Assembly: GCA_002633025.1 (NCBI GenBank)
Contig: NMRB01000781.1
Location: 164,758-228,757, forward strand
Length of the DNA: 64,000 nucleotides
Source of the DNA: Notospermus geniculatus
Taxonomy: Eukaryota > Nemertea > Pilidiophora > Heteronemertea > Lineidae
Direction: 5' to 3'
Shown here: piece by piece, positions 34,869 through 45,985 of the stretch
Position numbering within the stretch: position 1 is the first letter of the stretch
Layout of the letters: each line of letters opens with the position of its first letter
The notes under the pieces: model-generated
Databases searched by the model: none
Told to the model about the DNA's origin: nothing
What the model saw: only the letters and a program-made list of their open reading frames with translations
Program-made: the position numbers and the translations under genes

Positions 34869-35203
34869 CATCTGGTTCTCACCAGTCTATCTGTCCTGAC
34901 GGTCATCTAGCCTGGTTCGAATCCACCACATTTCCCGTTTCTGAGGTGACAGCCTCAGCCAATCATCGGGGCGCGAAGAAAAAATCGACGCGCCAATCAA
35001 AATCCGTGTTACAAATTCGAGCGTGAAGAGCAAAGAAAGTGTCCAACGGTGATTTGTTTCGCAAGTTCTGATTGGCTCGGAGGCGGGGTCAAGTAGGGGT
35101 TAGGTTCATTAATAATTTATGCATTAACGGAAAAGATGACACGATTCGGACAAGGCTAAAGACGGAGTTCATACGGAGTCGATGGCCTTGTTTGGACAAG
35201 ATG
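34869..35203. mobile_element. hAT-like non-autonomous element, 335 bp, copy 1
   Basis: CATCTGGTTC at the left, GGACAAGATG at the right; flanks GTGACACC (34861-34868) and GCGACACC (35204-35211). The empty site GTGACGCC is present at 32991-32998 in P copy 1, showing both flanks are a duplicated target with later changes. Contains TGGTTCGAATCC, B-box-like but without an A box. Confidence 0.88.
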
Positions 35204-35554
35204 GCGACACCTAGAAGCCCAGTATCCCAGGAGACAATATCCTACAGTGAACAATGCTAATTAGTACACGGGACATAGATTAACTGCCAGGGGCATTCAT
35301 TTCTCATTGTTGGAGTGAAGAAGCTTCTTCCTCCATGCTCACCTCAGGAGGTGAGATAACGTCTCTATGGATTTAAGCTAATTACTACCACGGGATGTTG
35401 TCCTCCACAGGGTTTGAAGGCAATCAGGCTAATCATGTTCTGTACCGCTCAGCTATCTCCCTTTAAAAGGATACCTCTGCCACGAGGACACCTCTCTATT
35501 TATTAAGAACACTGGAGTTCAGTCCTGATTTAGCTCTTTCTCTAGCCGTACTTA

Positions 35555-36017
35555 CACTACAAAGAGAAGTCTGGTTTTTTTCAGGTCCGGACTCATTTGA
35601 AGTCTGGGTTTCTCCATCAGAGCACTTACACTACAAATCCAATTAGTACAAAACCCAGCGATCGCACTTCGGAGGTCACATATGCGGGTCACTCATGTAA
35701 TACAAGTAATTATCACAACGCCACCTGTTGTCCGGGTCTAGAACTAAGATAATTGCATTTACACCTGAAGTAGAAGCCCGGGTCAAGTCCAGACTTATGG
35801 CCGTTTGCACAGGTCGGACTTGAGCTTGAAGCACTGAGAAAAGTCAGACTTTAATGAAAGTGTGGCTGAAGTCCGACCCGTCCATACGGCCCTTAATCTA
35901 GACCCACTCATGTCATCCGGGCTTGGGATAGTCCAGAGTTTGTAGACCCGGGCTTCATTACGCCTGCCTTTTTTGTAGTGAAGCAGGAGAAGTCGGGACT
36001 TCGTTTGTAGTATAAGT
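35555..36017. mobile_element. MITE with ACACTACAAAGAGAAGTC ends, copy in Q2
   Basis: CACTACAAAGAGAAGTC at the left, GGGACTTCGTTTGTAGTATA at the right. AAGTCCGG, GTCCGGGTC and GTCCGACCC words are repeated inside in both orientations. Its homologue in Q1 is 36285-36747. Confidence 0.75.
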
Positions 36018-36144
36018 ACTGATATTGACAGTTGGACCTCTCAGCGTGTCGCACTCAATTAAAGACATCGTTTGTCATCAGTCCCAAAGGTACCTGTAGT
36101 AGAGGAGTTCCAATAAACCAAAGGTGCCTGTAATAATGGAGTAT

Positions 36145-36281
36145 GAACATCATCATACATGTTGGTTGCTGTTCAAGTTTGTTGGGAAAACAACCTACAC
36201 AATCAAATATCTGTTCATGAACATCATCATACAAACGTATGATGATGTTTTGAACAAATGTATGATCGTGTAGACAGGCCT
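36145..36281. mobile_element. MITE X, right half
   Basis: Starts GAACATCATCATA and ends TATGATCGTGTAGACAGGCCT before TTA (36282-36284), mirroring the left half. Confidence 0.85.
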
Positions 36282-36284
36282 TTA

Positions 36285-36747
36285 CACTACAAAGAGAAGT
36301 CCGGGTTTTTTCAGGTCCGGACTCATTTGAAGTCTGGGTTTCTCCATCAGAGCACTTACACTACAAATCCAATTAGTACAAAACCCAGCGATCGCACTTC
36401 TGAGGTCACATCTGCGGGTCACTCAATGTAATACAAGTAATTATCACAACGCCATCTGTTGTCCGGGTCTAGAACTAAGATAATTGCATTTACACCTGAA
36501 GTAGAAGTCCGGGTCAAGTCCAGACTTATGGCCGTTTGCACAGGTCGGACTTGAGCTTGAAGCACTGAGAAAAGTCAGACTTTAATGAAAGTGTGGCTGA
36601 AGTCCGACCCGTCCATACGGCCCTTAATCTAGACCCACTCATGTCATCCGGGCTTGGGCTAGTCCAGAGTTTGTAGACCCGGGCTTCATTACGCCTGCCT
36701 TTTTTGTAGTGAAGCAGGAGAAGTCGGGACTTCGTTTGTAGTATAAG
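36285..36747. mobile_element. MITE with ACACTACAAAGAGAAGTC ends, copy in Q1
   Basis: Homologue of 35555-36017; about 98% identical by eye. Confidence 0.75.
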
Positions 36748-36835
36748 TACTGATATTGACAGTTGGACCTCTCAGCGCGTCGCACTCAATTAAAGACATC
36801 GTTTGTCATCAGTCCCAAAGGTACCTGTAGTAGAG

Positions 36836-37088
36836 GAGTTCCAATAAACCAAAGGTGCCTGTAATAATGGAGTTCCAATAAACCAAAGGTGCCTGTAATA
36901 ATGGAGTTCCAATGAACCAAAGGTGCCTGTAGTAGAGGAGTTCCAATGAACCAAAGGTGCCTGTGATAGAGGAGTTCCAATGAACCAAAGGTACCTGTAG
37001 TAGAGGAGTTCCAATGAACCAAAGGTGCCTGTGATCGAGGAGTTCCAATGAACCAAAGGTGCTTGTAAGAGGAGTTCCAATGAACTTT
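36836..37088. repeat. 34-bp minisatellite, about 7.5 units
   Basis: GAGTTCCAATGAACCAAAGG plus TGCCTGTAGTAGAG repeats with starts at 36836, 36870, 36904, 36938, 36972, 37006, 37040 and 37072 (last step 32). Because 34 is not a multiple of three and the unit has no stop on the minus strand, all three minus frames stay open; this is not coding evidence. Confidence 0.95.
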
Positions 37089-38574
37089 TCATATTTTCCC
37101 TCCATTTTTTTCATATTGAATTTGGCTCTTAGAAAATACATGTGTCAGATATTTTGAATACCAGTCCTTAACATCTGAATATCCCAGACCAGGCCATCCT
37201 CTCACATATTTTAACAAAATCCAGTTCGATCACAACACAAGAACTGATGAACTCCGAATGACAGAAACATAAGCTTATTACAGCGACTGAAAAGGAATTA
37301 GTGACACAGGAAATGAACAAGATGTGGATAAAGAAGATCGCGTGAAAAAAACACAATTCTATGAGATTTCCCAAAAAAATAACACCACAGTGTTTATAAC
37401 CTCGTCAGATACATGTAGTTACTCAACATTGTTGGCAGAAAAATTGAATTTACCGTCATCACCAAAGGACGGTGCTGATGACGCCCGAGCAATCAAAAGC
37501 CACAATTACAGTTGAGCAGTCGACGCTGCTGTAAAGGCGTAAGATGTGTTGATCAGCAGAAACACGTAGGTCATGTCAAGAGGCACAGGCTGCCATGTTG
37601 ATTGGTCAAGGCCCATCGGTCACAAATATAATGGCCCCAAAAGTGGTGCTAAAGTGGTTCAATTGGCTGGCCAGTTGTTTGACCCAATGGGGATCCTAGC
37701 TACGATAGAGGGCAGCACACCGAAACCCAGTCCTATACAAATGGACGCCTTTTCTGTGGGAAATTGATCAGGACCAGGATGTCAGTTTCATTTCAATATT
37801 TTTTTTAACCACTAGTGACACCTATTGATGCAGTGGGCTAGGGTCCCCATTCTAAAACATTCTAGTGATGCCTATTGGTCTCTGAGAATTGTGTGAATCA
37901 GACAATTTCCCAACATGGGTAACCAAGGAGTAGTTCGAAACTGCGTGGGAGCTTTGGAACAAAACACACTTCTTCCCAAGAAGCTACCACTGTTCTGCTC
38001 CTGTTTTACAAAGAGAATAGAATACATTGTGTACATCAAAGAATTGAAAGATAGACATGAACTGCTTTCAATATCTATATCATTTAGTCACCCAGGCATA
38101 TGACATCCAAGTCAATGTAATGTACTTAAAGCGCAGATTATCATGTTGATGTCATGATCAGGAACAGGCCCAGAGGACTCGTAATGGTTAAATTGCATCC
38201 GGGTTCAACGACGGCCAGATTCTTCATGTCCTTTAAATTAATTCAATGAATACCAATTTATTTGTGAATTAAAATTATATGCCACTGGGGAAAGAAAACC
38301 AGACATGGTGATGGACAGCTACATTATAACATTATCAAAATTTCGATGGATTAGCACCATCTTAGCAGGGTTTCCCTAGATTTTGAAAAGGACAATAGTC
38401 CCTATGGAGTTTTTTGTCCATCCATACCTAAAGTTTCAAGGACAGTCATTTTCATTTCAATAGTCGCTCAGCACATTTCTTTCTTTAATGACGATAGTGA
38501 AGAGAGGCAGCAGAGGGAAAACTCTCTCAGGATCAGTCAGTGGAAATAGGTATGAAAGTTCAACACAGACAAAA

Positions 38575-39280
38575 ATAGTGCCAATGGCACTCTGCCTGAC
38601 AGTATGGTGGTGGAAATCAGCGGCAGCCATATAAAAAATCCAACACGAGGGTTTCATGCATTTCTGTGAACAGCACTTAAATCAACAAAGAAAGAAGAGG
38701 CACCTGCGCCACCGTGATGGGAGTTGGGGTGATATTAACAATTAAGACTTAACTGACTTGAGACCGGTCCCGTTCAATTTGTCTCCCTGTGGACAGCACA
38801 AAGCAACTACATGTAATGCTGATGTCAGGTCACACTATGATTGCTTGCGCTGCAACGGAACAGTCAGAAGTGCCCAAGAAATCACGGTCAGGTCGCAAAA
38901 GTGAAATTGTGTGTGCTCATCATCGTGGAACACGTGGTATCTGTGCGCAGGGAATCGTAACTCGAGTCACGTCGACTGCGAATGGATTACGCCGGTCGGG
39001 ATGAAACAGAAGTTGAACATGTTCAACTCTTGCAATTCGTGATCTTTTTATAGTCAGCGACTGATCCCAATATAGTTGCAGGTACGACGCAACTGCAGTA
39101 TGTCACCCCATATCGTGACTCAGATAGTGATCCAGAAAAGTCAGTCGCCGCCTGTTTTCTGCCATCGCAAGGTTGACCTGATATAAGGCCTACCGGTGAG
39201 CAACTTCAACTGGCTCAAGGAGAAAAGGGTCAACGAACAATCAGTCCCGTTATAATATCTATACTATAATGGGCGTTGTG
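38575..39280. repeat. Duplicated segment, copy 1
   Basis: CCAATGGCACTCTGCCTGAC through CAATCAGTCCCGTTATAATA is repeated at 40306-41465, where about 0.47 kb (40545-41018) is additional. Confidence 0.85.
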
Positions 39281-39426
39281 GCCGCGAAACAGGAGGTGGA
39301 TTTTGTTTCAAGCTGTGGTCTCGGAAATGCGTTGAATGTTGGAAACCAATGACTTAGTAGGTGTGGATCATATTGTAGATTCCCCTCGACGGATTCTTTT
39401 TTGAAATTTTAGCCCCTTTTTGGTAA

Positions 39427-39590
39427 TGAAATGGTCCATGGACCATGTGCTCACTCGTTGACATAGTGTAATGACAGAGAGGAGAGGATGAGCGAACATC
39501 TGGGGCAAGTCATTCCCAAGTTGCAGGACTTGTTTTTGGCCACCTGGAGCCAAGCTAAGAATCGAATCGGACCGAAACTTGGTTAGGGTT
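39427..39590 (+). mobile_element. CCATGG-ended family, internally deleted fragment
   Basis: ATGAAATGGTCCATGGACCA, TGTGCTCAC, then AATGACAGAG and GGCCACCTGGAGCC and GAATCGGACCGAAACTTGG follow in the family order but far closer together than in full copies. Confidence 0.75.
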
Positions 39591-40183
39591 AATGTCCCAG
39601 AAGAACAGATGACCTGCATGTTCAAGTGTAGGCCTAGGCCGAGGCATTTGAACTGCATTGCCATCAAAATACCGGTACCACTATTGGAGGGGGGGGCGTA
39701 GGCCCTAGGCCTGGATTGGGCCCATCAAAGTCTTTGACTGATCATGATTGTAACGTTAGGCCTTGGCCTATGAGTTGATGACCTAGGCCTACTAACGTTA
39801 GGGCCTAGGCCAAGAAGGTGTCAAAAACCCAAAGCCTAGGGCTAGTCCTACCTGTCCAAACAAAGGCAACATCATCAGATCCCCCTGACACAGCAATCAG
39901 CACAGGCCTCAGAGGCCTAATAACAGTCACACAACCAGTGAACATGGTGAACACTGCTAGAACTGAATGTCATTGCTGAGGCCTACCTGTTACCATGGTC
40001 ACTGTACTGACTGACCCCACCTTGGTCTCTGTGTGTCTGTGGTTCATTGAATAGTCAATAGATGGCTCCATTTGAATTGAAATGGACAAAAAGTGCAATA
40101 ACTAACTTATTATTCGACGGATCATCACNAAAGCAATCCCTCCAGTCGTTCTCCCTTAAATGAGCGGAAACCGAAAGGTGAAC

Positions 40184-40262
40184 GCACACACGCACGAACG
40201 AACGAACGAACGAACGAACGATCGAACGAACGCATGAACGCACGAACACACGCACACACGGA
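40184..40262. repeat. (CGAA)n / CGCACA microsatellite
   Basis: CGAACGAACGAACGAACGAA core flanked by ACGCACACACG-type repeats; the translated frames are simple R-S-F-V repeats without meaning. Confidence 0.9.
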
Positions 40263-40305
40263 CGAGTTGAAAACAGTATACCCCCACCAACTCGTTGGCG
40301 GGGGT

Positions 40306-41465
40306 ATAAATAGTGCCAATGGCACTCTGCCTGACAGTATGGTGGTGGAAATCATCAGCAGGCATATAAAAATCCAACAGGAGGTTTTCATGCATTTCTG
40401 TGAACAGCACTTAAATCAACAAAGAAAGAAGAGGCACCTGCGCCACCGTGATGGGAGCTGGGAAGATATTTTAAGACTTAACTGACTTGAGACCGGTCCC
40501 GTTCAATTTGTCTCCCTGTGGACAGCGCAAAGCAACTAATATGAAAAGATCCGTAATCTAGGGAACTCACGCAGCTGTGACCATGGGGGGAGAAACCCCC
40601 CCCCAAACCCCCCCTTTACTCATCGACAGGCCTAGGCCTTTTCCGATCCGCGCTGAATGTCAGTGACATATATGGTGCCTGCAGCAGTCTGTTGCCTAAT
40701 CGGGGGGAAACCCCCCAGACCCCCCTTTTGAGGCCTGCGGCCGGCTGGCCTCTAGGCCTGTTCCTGCAAATGTTGTTTTTGGTGACGCCGCGCACCGTGA
40801 CGTGGCGGACGGCTGATTCCGGCCGCGGCAGAAAGGATGATGGTTTACGACATCCACAAAATCGCCATATTGCGTCAAGGTGTTGAGATTCATGGACATA
40901 GGCCTACACATCTCTGTATTGATTTCCATTGAATTTTGTAAAAATTTTTACACACGTAACCATTTATAATTATACTCACTTCGTGAGCCGCTTCGCGGCT
41001 CACTGCGTGAGTTATAATGCTGATGTCACTGGTCACACTATGATTGCTTGCGCTGCAACGGAACAGTCAGAAGTGCCCAAGAAATCATGGTCAGGTCGCA
41101 AAAGTGAAGTTGTGTGCGCTCATCATCGTGGAACACGTGGTATCTGTGCGCAGGGAATCGTAACTCGAGTCAGGTCAACTGTGAATGGATTACGCCGGTC
41201 GGGATGACACAGAAGTTGAACATTCAACTCCTGCAATTTGTGATCTTTTTGGTCAGCAACTGATCCCAATATAGTTGCAGGTACGACGCAAGCTGCAGTA
41301 TGTCACCCCATATCATGACTCAGATACAAAGTGATCCAGAAAAGTCAGTCGCCACCTGTTTTCTGCCATCGCAAGGTTGACCTGATATAAGGCCTACTGG
41401 TGAGCAACTTCAACTGGCTCAAGGAGAGAAGGGTCAACGAACAATCAGACCCGTTATAATATGTA
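40306..41465. repeat. Duplicated segment, copy 2 with insertion
   Basis: See copy 1. The added 40545-41018 has C and G tracts near 40590 and 40715 and ends with the compact hairpin cluster 40974-41012. Confidence 0.8.
40974..41012. repeat. Three consecutive mini-hairpins, CTCAC/GTGAG type
   Basis: CTCACTTCGTGAG, CCGCTTCGCGG and CTCACTGCGTGAG follow one another directly; the whole can also fold as one long stem with a TTCG tetraloop. Confidence 0.75.
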
Positions 41466-41856
41466 ATAATGCCCCAATTCATACTTTTCCAAGTCAATCA
41501 GCACTCTGGTAAACGGTCCCAGACAAAATCAGCATTAATGCCCCGCTTTCACTTACGCTACGAATATCCCGAATGGGAAATTTTTTCTGGTTCATAGATT
41601 TCTCAAACGTTCCTTGCATACATGATTCTTAGCTGATTCCTAAACATTCGTACAGTTCACGTGAGTTCGTTGAGCCGCCACGAAAGTTTTCGTTTTGTCA
41701 AAAACTTTCGTGGGAGCATTCACGAATTTCAAATTCGTAGATGTATCGTAAACACTTTGTAATCGATTGTTTTGCATTCTGGGCTATTCTAAGCCATTCA
41801 TGTCTCCCTCAAATTTGTGGACCCATGCTGAAAACATCCCGAAAGTCCCGAATGTA

Positions 41857-42688
41857 CCGTATTTTCTGCACTACCAACCGCACTGCCCTAAGACCCGCAC
41901 CCCCCATAGATCATTGCTAAATCCACAGAAGACCCGCACTGCCGTATCACCTGCGACCACGTTACATCAAGCCTCATCACATGCATCAGCTACAGCCAGT
42001 GTCAGTGACATGTTGGAGCAATCAGTGACAACTCGGGTACTCGAACGAACTAAACCAGAACAAGCCTCATTTTTAGTCGAACAAAATGGATTCCCTGGGA
42101 ATGATCATGCCATTTCACCTAGTTTTGGACCTGTTTTACACCAGAATTTTGTGCAGATTCATAAAAATAGGCCTATGACATGATGCAAGTAACAATAAAG
42201 AATGGACTTGTATATCTTCCATGAACTTATGCATGGTTAGAGTGCCTATTTAGGCCATCTGGTTCTCACCAGTCTATCTGGCCTGACGGCCACCTAGCCT
42301 GGTTCGAATCCATCACATTTCCCGTTTCTGAGGGGGTGAGAGCCTCAGCCAATCATCGGGGCGCGAAGGAAAATCGACGTGCCAATCAAAATCCATGTTA
42401 CAAATTCGAGCGTGAAGAGCAAAGAAAGTGTCCAACGGTGATTTGTTTCGCGAGTTCTGATTGGCTCGGAGGCGGGGTCAATAGGGGTCAGGTTCATTAA
42501 TAATTTATGCATTAACGGAAAAGATGACATGATTCGGACAAGGCTAAAGACGGAGTCGATAGCCTTGTTTGGACAAGATGATTTAGGCCTAAATCCACGT
42601 AAGAACCGCACCGTTGTATCACCCGCACTCGTGATTTTTGGGGCCTTTTCGTGGAAAAAAGCTGCGGGTCTTATGCCGGAAAATACGG
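41857..42688. mobile_element. TA-flanked element with CCGTATTTTC ends, hosting a hAT-like insert
   Basis: CCGTATTTTCTGCAC and GCCGGAAAATACGG are inverted ends with TA on each side. A related copy lies reversed at 54970-55560, without the insert. Its words (AAGACCCGCAC, GTATCACC) recur internally. No transposase. Confidence 0.75.
42256..42580. mobile_element. hAT-like non-autonomous element, 325 bp, copy 2
   Basis: CATCTGGTTC ... GGACAAGATG with a perfect 8-bp duplication ATTTAGGC at 42248-42255 and 42581-42588. About 95% like 34869-35203. Nested in 41857-42688. Confidence 0.92.
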
Positions 42689-43621
42689 TAGTTAGGAATG
42701 AAGTACGAATCAGTCACGAATCGGCCACGAATATTTGTGAGTCAAACCTTACTCGTACAATTCTTCATGAATCTTCGAATTCGTTATTGTTTCTTAACCC
42801 ATTCTTATATTTTTCGGTAAAATATGCTGAATGTCGACATTCAGCATATTTTTCAACCCGATTAGCCACGAATTTTGGCAGTTTCAGATTCGGGACATTC
42901 GTAGCTTAAGTGAAAACGTAAGATTGGTCAGATGAAAAGCATATACAAAATGTACATGATTTTCAAGTGTTTTCTTCCCACAACTTTTTATTTCATGTTC
43001 CTTAATACGGTACTTTCAGTTGACTAGAGGATGAGCCAGCTTCAATAGATTTATGTCCCAAGAGGCAAATTCCACAAGGGAATCCCTATTCATTTTTCAG
43101 TCAAGTAATTTATAACAGGAACCAAACCCTATATTATACTCTCGCAACAAAATGAATACATCCATTATAACCACTAAAACCTCACTACCCATCAATAAAA
43201 GCCCCACTCAGGCAAACACGAGCTAGCTATTACTTGTAGTGCTTAACGATCCATTGGTGAAGATAGATATCCAGGTCTTATTGGATCAATCATAAATGTA
43301 GCAATAATGGACGAAGAAATTGGCAAAAGAAGATGTCGTTATACGACCACTTATAGCTGCGAATATTCTTCGAGAACAGTATTCCCTGTGACTATTACAT
43401 TCTGATTGCCTGTTGACAAGTTTGAAGAGTGCGACTGTTGGAACCATCAAGGTAGGCTGAAGAAGTGATGATGGCAATAACAATGGGTAGAGGTGAAGAT
43501 GGATACATTTACAGTGACAGTCTTTATTGCCTGATAATTCATCCTGCACCATCACCACTTAGGTTTTTCAAAAGCTTCTTAACACAAACCAACTGCAGGA
43601 AATGGAGAAAGCAAACAAGTA

Positions 43622-43737
43622 ACCAGGGGCCTGTATCATAAAGTGACTTTAAGCTAATTGTGCCATTAACTCAATGCATTTTCCATTTGATTAAAGGTAC
43701 CATTAGCTTAAAGTCACTTTATGAAACAGGCCCCTGG
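43622..43737. mobile_element. 116-bp palindromic MITE
   Basis: CCAGGGGCCTGTATCATAAA and TTTATGAAACAGGCCCCTGG, with AGTGACTTTAAGCTAA / TTAGCTTAAAGTCACT inner arms. Confidence 0.9.
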
Positions 43738-43828
43738 CTTTGGTTTCAAGGATATTACAGTAGACCTACTCAAAATACAAAATAATTTGTCGAATTGAAA
43801 ATGGGTTACTTGTAACAGCATCAAAAGA

Positions 43829-44274
43829 GCTGGCTTTCCATTAACTTGCAAACAATCACCTGCCTGATTCAGGAAATATAAGCAGGGCCCTTGCGTAAAT
43901 TGAGGGCATCACACAGCAACTTCTAGTCCTAAAAGCAACTGCTTGTTATGGGGATTATTTTTCCAATTGACGAAGTGCTCGTGTAAGAAATGAAGCTGCT
44001 TGCATATTCTTAACCAACTCTCAAGCAAGTCTCTCTCTAAAGTCAGGTCTTGAAAGAACATCTTTACTCGGCACAGTTTTGGAATAGAGACCAATTCTTT
44101 GAATGATACCAGGACAGTAAGGCTGAATGGGTGAATGTCATCCAGTCCTGATCCTACACTCTAATTCCTAGTCCAAGCCCCGAACCCTAACCCCAAAACT
44201 GACCCTCAACCCTTGTCACTGACCCCTACCCTAATAAACCTAGTCCTGATCCTAACCGTCAACGCTAACCATCC
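43829..44274. repeat. 0.45-kb direct repeat, copy 1
   Basis: AGCTGGCTTTCCATTAACTT to CAACGCTAACCATC; repeated at 44448-44892. Its end is built of CCCTAACCC-like words (telomere-like, degenerate). Confidence 0.85.
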
Positions 44275-44441
44275 ATAGTGTCATAGGTCATATGACCTAG
44301 GGGTATATATGTACCAAGTTTCAGATCAATAGCTTCAGCAGTTACGAAACGTGCCCTGCTAACGGACGACGGACGACGACGGACGGACGGACGCCAACGG
44401 ACGACCGACACCGCGCTACGACAAAAGCTCACGGGTGAGCT
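44275..44441 (+). mobile_element. CCATGG-ended family, AGCTCACC-end fragment
   Basis: GACCTAGGGGTATATATGTA, CCAAGTTTCAGATCAATAGC, ACGAAACGTGCCCTGCTAAC, (CGGA)n, then AGCTCACGGGTGAGCTAA. It lies exactly between the two direct repeats. Confidence 0.85.
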
Positions 44442-44447
44442 AAAGAG

Positions 44448-44892
44448 CTGGCTATTCCATTAACTTGCAAACAATCACCTGCCTGATTCAGGAAATATAA
44501 GCAGGGCCCTTGCGTAAATTGAGGGCATCACACAGCAACTTCTAGTCCTAAAAGCAATTGCTTGTTATGGGGATTATTTTTCCAATTGACGAAGTGCTCG
44601 TGTAAGAAATGAAGTTGCTTGCATATTCTTAACCAACTCTCAAGCAAGTCTCTCTAAAGTCAGGTCTCGAAAGAACATCTTTACTCGGCGCAGTTTTGGA
44701 ATAGAGACCAATTCTTTGAATGATACCAGGACAGTGAGGCTGAATGGGTGAATGTCATCCAGTCCTGATCCTACACTCTAATTCCTAGTCCAAGCCCCGT
44801 GCCCTAACCCCAAAACTGACCCTCAACCCTTGTCACTGACCCCTACCCTAATAAACCTAGTCCTGATCCTAACCGTCAACGCTAACCATCCT
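44448..44892. repeat. 0.45-kb direct repeat, copy 2
   Basis: Homologue of 43829-44274; preceded by the same AAAGAGCTGGCT. Confidence 0.85.
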
Positions 44893-45985
44893 AACCCTGT
44901 AACCTGGGTACACTGGGGACGACATATACACATTGTGCGACAGTGAGGGTGATGCAAGGGCTTCGGAGTAAACACTGAACCAGTTTCAAAACTTGGATTG
45001 GACAGTACACTCTGCTTTAGCAGAGATGTTGCCTGAAATAGTTAAGGCGTGCTGCCCCTAAGTGCTGGCGATTGATGCCTTATGCGAGGGTCGGTGGGTT
45101 TTAGTCCGGTCGGAAGCTATGTCTTTCACCTTAGAAACCCGCCATTATTATTTCCTCTGAAATAGTTCAGATGTGTGGTTAAATAATATCTCTCCATAAA
45201 CATGATGACCAGGGACACCAGCTTATCTCCCATATGTTCGTGTGACACAAGTCCTTCTGCTTGCTTTCTTGGGAAAAGATTTCATCTGTGGGTCTGAAAC
45301 CAGCTCATCACCAAACTGGATCTGTTCAAATGCATTCCCTACTTCCTTCTCTCCCCGTCTAAATGAAAAAAAAATCACCACTCGGTAGAATCATTAGTTT
45401 ACAAGGAAGCAAATGCTATTTCCAAGCAAGAGCTGACTTGACCATCCACAAGCCAATACCCTGTATAACTCGTTTCCCATTTCCCTGATGTGCGCAGAAA
45501 GCTATCAAAAGAAGACCGCGTGGGCTCATCAGTGAGTAAATGCAGTAAGCAGAATTGACCATGTGGTTTATTGGGTGATTGGTAAATCATGCAAGCATTC
45601 ACGCAGACTGAGGAAAGAGACGAAGTGATCAGGACCGTAGATTGACAACACTTTCACCGTGATAGGAAACCGCATGAGATGCAAAAACGTATCGATGGTG
45701 ATTGGAAATGAAAGGAAGGATATGAGAAGCTTTGAGGGAAGCGGATGATTTGGTTAGAGACACGACTCTCACAGACGACAGTCAGCACACAGTGAGATTA
45801 GTTTTACTTTACAGTGGAAAGGAGGGCAAACCATGGTGATTAACTTCTTAAAGCACGACTGTATGCGATAGGTTTTGTAGCTGGCGACGGCCAACGTAAC
45901 CTTTGACCTTTACATGATCTTGGGTCAATGCATGCTTTACAAGACTGTTGAAATCTATCTATTTGAATGATCTAAGTTACCATTA

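Larger units (their letters stand above)
33474..36144 (+). repeat. P-Q segment, copy 2, interleaved in MITE X
   Basis: A 2.67-kb copy of flanking sequence: P (33474-35554) matches 31614-33350, and Q (35555-36144) matches 36285-36872. It lacks MITE X (uninterrupted at 35552-35554) but carries a hAT-like element. Flanked by GAACATCATCATA on both sides. Confidence 0.85.

Noticed and set aside
36786-37141. Minus-strand frames with a repeating G-T-F-G-S-L-E-L-L pattern, at first sight a repeat protein
   Set aside because: A 34-bp minisatellite without stops keeps all three frames open; there is no other coding sign.
40055-40410. Frames rich in R-S-F-V repeats
   Set aside because: Translation of the (CGAA)n microsatellite.
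41767-42183. 138-codon plus-strand frame with a relative at 55143-55634
   Set aside because: Lies in the CCGTATTTTC-ended element; the relative reads in pieces and frames shift between copies, so no protein is conserved.
44155-44275. Interstitial telomere repeat
   Set aside because: CCCTAACCC-like words are too irregular for a true (CCCTAA)n array.
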